From Nonlabens xylanidelens (GTDB lineage: Bacteria > Bacteroidota > Bacteroidia > Flavobacteriales > Flavobacteriaceae): a stretch of 64,000 nucleotides of DNA. Below are positions 62,027 through 64,000 of the stretch, piece by piece. The translations under genes and the position numbers were made by a program. The DNA is taken from the NCBI RefSeq assembly GCF_002934445.1, contig NZ_PTJE01000001.1:806001-870000 (forward strand), given 5' to 3'. Numbering within the stretch: position 1 is the first letter of the stretch; each line of letters begins with the position of its first letter. The notes under the pieces were generated by a model that did no database searches, was not told the origin of the DNA, and saw only the letters and a program-made list of their open reading frames with translations.

Positions 62027-64000
62027 TTGAGATACAGTAATAATAACCTAAGGGCTTTTGTCTTTCTTTTGTCTTTATTTGTTTTCGCTTTCGCGAAAGC
62101 GCAACAACCAACAACTACTCCGCAAGATTCTGTCAGAACAGGTGCAAGAATAGGTAGGGTAAGTTTACCTAATCCACCCAGTATAGTTACTCTGTACACT
62201 TATGATGCAAATCTAGATCGCTATGTGTATTCCAGTAGTTTTAATGGGTATAACATAGATTTTCCATTTATACTTACTAGAGAGCAGTATCTAGACCGTG
62301 TTCTTAAAGAACAAATGTCAAATTATTTTAAGGAAAAAGCTGCAGCCATTGCTGGTAGAACAGAAGAAGATAAAGAAAAGCAAAAAGATTTATTACCTAA
62401 TTTTTATGTAAATTCTGAGTTGTTTGCGTCCATTTTTGGAGGTACAGAAATCGATGTGGATCCACAAGGGTCTGTAGAAGTGGATTTAGGATTGCTTTTC
62501 AATAGGTCAGATAATCCTAGTTTTTCTCCAAGAAATAGGCAGAATTTAACCTTTGATTTTAATCAACGTATTAATTTAAGTCTGGTAGGTAAAGTCGGTA
62601 CAAGATTACAGGTAAATGCAAATTATGATACTCAAAGTACGTTTAACTTTCAGAATCAAATTAAGTTAGATTATACACCTACAGAAGATGATATACTACA
62701 AAGTATTGAGGTAGGTAACGTGTCTATGCCGCTTAACTCTCAATTGATACGTGGGGCTCAAAGCCTTTTTGGTATTAAGACAGAGTTGCAATTCGGTAAA
62801 ACTAGAATAACTGCTGTGTTTTCAGAACAGCAGTCAGAATCCACTACGGTACAGGCCGCTGGTGGTGCGACAATTAATGATTTTGACTTTTTCTCATTAG
62901 ATTATGATGAGAATAGGCATTACTTCTTATCTCATTATTTTAGAGATAATTATGATACTTCTTTGGAGAATTATCCTTTCATTAATAATAACATCCAGAT
63001 TACACGTGCTGAAGTATGGATTACAAATAGAGGTAATAGTACTCAAGATGTACGTAATCTAGTCGCAATACAAGATATAGGAGAGGCAAATCCTGATAAT
63101 ATAGGTCTAGGCACACAGCCAGGAGGTTTTATTAATGTAGCTGCAAATAGCTTTCCTGATAATGAAAATAACGATTTTAATCCAGAAGGAATTAATGGTG
63201 GTGGGCAAACGATTTTAAATTCTCAAATAAGGGAAATAGCAACTGTTCAAGCAGGTTTTGGTAGTGCTACGGTTAATGAGGGTTTTGATTATGTGACCTT
63301 GGAAAATGCACGTAAACTTACCGCTCAAGAATATACTTTAAATACCCAACTAGGTTATATCTCATTAAGACAGCGTTTAAATAATGACGAAGTTCTTGCA
63401 GTTGCGTTTCAATATACTGTAGGTGGTCAGGTATATCAAGTCGGTGAATTTGCAAATGACGGTGTTGTAGCTACAGATGTTGTGGTAAATGCAAATCCTA
63501 ATCAACCAGCTGTAAATAATCAAAGTCTAGTTGTTAAACTTCTTAAAAGTAACCTTACTAACGTTAGTCAACCTATCTGGGATTTAATGATGAAAAACGT
63601 CTATAATTTAGGCGGTTTTCAATTAACTCAAGAAGATTTTAAATTAAATATTTTTTATCAATATCCGCCAGAGTTAAATTACATCACGGCTGCCGAGGGA
63701 ACCTTAACTAATCCTGCTGTTCCATTACCAGGAGATGTTGATCAAACCACATTAATACGAGTATTTAATCTGGATAGATTGAATCAGCAAGGAGATCCAC
63801 AGCCAGCAGGTGATGGTTTTTTTGATTACCTACCTGGTATAACTATCGATCCGGAAAATGGTAGAATTATTTTTACAACGGTAGAGCCTTTTGGTAGTCA
63901 TTTATTTGATAAGTTGAATACTGGTTCAGGTACTGAAGATTATGAAGTTCCTAGTACCTATAATGCTAACCAAGAGCAGTACGTATATCGCGATATGTAT
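62027..64000 (+). CDS. sprA: Gliding motility/type IX secretion protein SprA (5' part, runs off the window)
   Basis: SprA is the giant outer-membrane beta-barrel translocon of the type IX secretion system, needed for gliding and for export of surface adhesins. The only usable start is TTG at 62027: an in-frame TAG (ruvA stop) lies 6 nt upstream and no ATG occurs before the signal peptide. The product begins with a signal peptide of the form RAFVFLLSLFVFAFAKA followed by QQPTTTPQ, then conserved SprA segments such as LPNPPSIVTLYTYDANLDRYVYS, NLTFDFNQRINLSLVGKVG and ANYDTQSTFNFQNQIKLDY. 658 codons are present; the C-terminus is missing. Confidence 0.93.
   Translation, partial: MRYSNNNLRAFVFLLSLFVFAFAKAQQPTTTPQDSVRTGARIGRVSLPNPPSIVTLYTYDANLDRYVYSSSFNGYNIDFPFILTREQYLDRVLKEQMSNYFKEKAAAIAGRTEEDKEKQKDLLPNFYVNSELFASIFGGTEIDVDPQGSVEVDLGLLFNRSDNPSFSPRNRQNLTFDFNQRINLSLVGKVGTRLQVNANYDTQSTFNFQNQIKLDYTPTEDDILQSIEVGNVSMPLNSQLIRGAQSLFGIKTELQFGKTRITAVFSEQQSESTTVQAAGGATINDFDFFSLDYDENRHYFLSHYFRDNYDTSLENYPFINNNIQITRAEVWITNRGNSTQDVRNLVAIQDIGEANPDNIGLGTQPGGFINVAANSFPDNENNDFNPEGINGGGQTILNSQIREIATVQAGFGSATVNEGFDYVTLENARKLTAQEYTLNTQLGYISLRQRLNNDEVLAVAFQYTVGGQVYQVGEFANDGVVATDVVVNANPNQPAVNNQSLVVKLLKSNLTNVSQPIWDLMMKNVYNLGGFQLTQEDFKLNIFYQYPPELNYITAAEGTLTNPAVPLPGDVDQTTLIRVFNLDRLNQQGDPQPAGDGFFDYLPGITIDPENGRIIFTTVEPFGSHLFDKLNTGSGTEDYEVPSTYNANQEQYVYRDMY
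62086..62101. repeat. Dispersed palindrome copy 16 (in the sprA signal peptide)
   Basis: CGCTTTCGCGAAAGCG, exact copy, encoding the AFAKA at the signal peptidase site of SprA. Confidence 0.95.

Noticed and set aside
1-64000. CRISPR array, prophage, insertion sequence or integrase
   Set aside because: No regularly spaced repeats, phage structural genes, transposase or recombinase were seen. The palindrome copies are kilobases apart with no regular spacing.

Overview
The window is ordinary chromosomal DNA from a member of the Bacteroidota, most likely a marine Flavobacteriaceae. The evidence is an AT-rich genome, TAnnTTTG -7 promoter elements (two with a TTTG box 19 nt upstream), the gliding gene sprA, type IX secretion C-terminal domains, an Alternative Complex III operon followed by cytochrome oxidase genes, and a DUF2723 membrane protein. 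I cannot fix the genus from sequence alone.

Layout. 1-3.2 kb: hflX, a DUF6624-like lipoprotein and an M48-like peptidase. 3.2-11.2 kb: a very large DUF4011-type helicase with a nuclease-like domain and a WGR domain, overlapping the peptidase gene, then a convergent Lhr-like DEXH helicase. 11.4-16.4 kb: a small unknown protein, an outer-membrane barrel protein, and sucA-sucB. 16.5-20 kb is the one accessory-looking zone: a small orphan gene, an exported protein cut by an in-frame stop, a 231-bp direct duplication of the fabD 3' end and its terminator, a decayed NHL-like gene and an orphan lipoprotein. 20-37 kb: fabD, a four-helix-bundle protein, a 2TM-DHFR fusion, an aminotransferase, two surface proteins, polA, an MFS exporter, a metallophosphoesterase, a cysteine-less thioredoxin-like protein, a polysaccharide deacetylase and the DUF2723 protein. 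37.2-43 kb: tRNA-Gln, a universal stress protein and the rimP-nusA-infB operon behind a leader hairpin.

44.3-55.8 kb is one respiratory operon: Alternative Complex III (actABCDEF), which oxidises menaquinol, followed by coxB-coxA of an aa3-type oxidase, ending at a strong bidirectional terminator. 55.9-64 kb: a peroxiredoxin-like protein, ruvB, a cytochrome P450, the malic enzyme maeB, ruvA, and the start of sprA, which runs off the window and begins with TTG.

The most striking non-gene signal is a 16-bp perfect palindrome, CGCTTTCGCGAAAGCG. I find it 16 times in 64 kb (14 full copies, one 14-bp copy and one single-mismatch copy). Nine are inside genes, where they are read as AFAKA, LSRKR or FRES depending on frame, and seven are intergenic. 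Several copies, mostly intergenic, are longer palindromes (18-24 bp) whose outer bases differ between copies but remain self-complementary.
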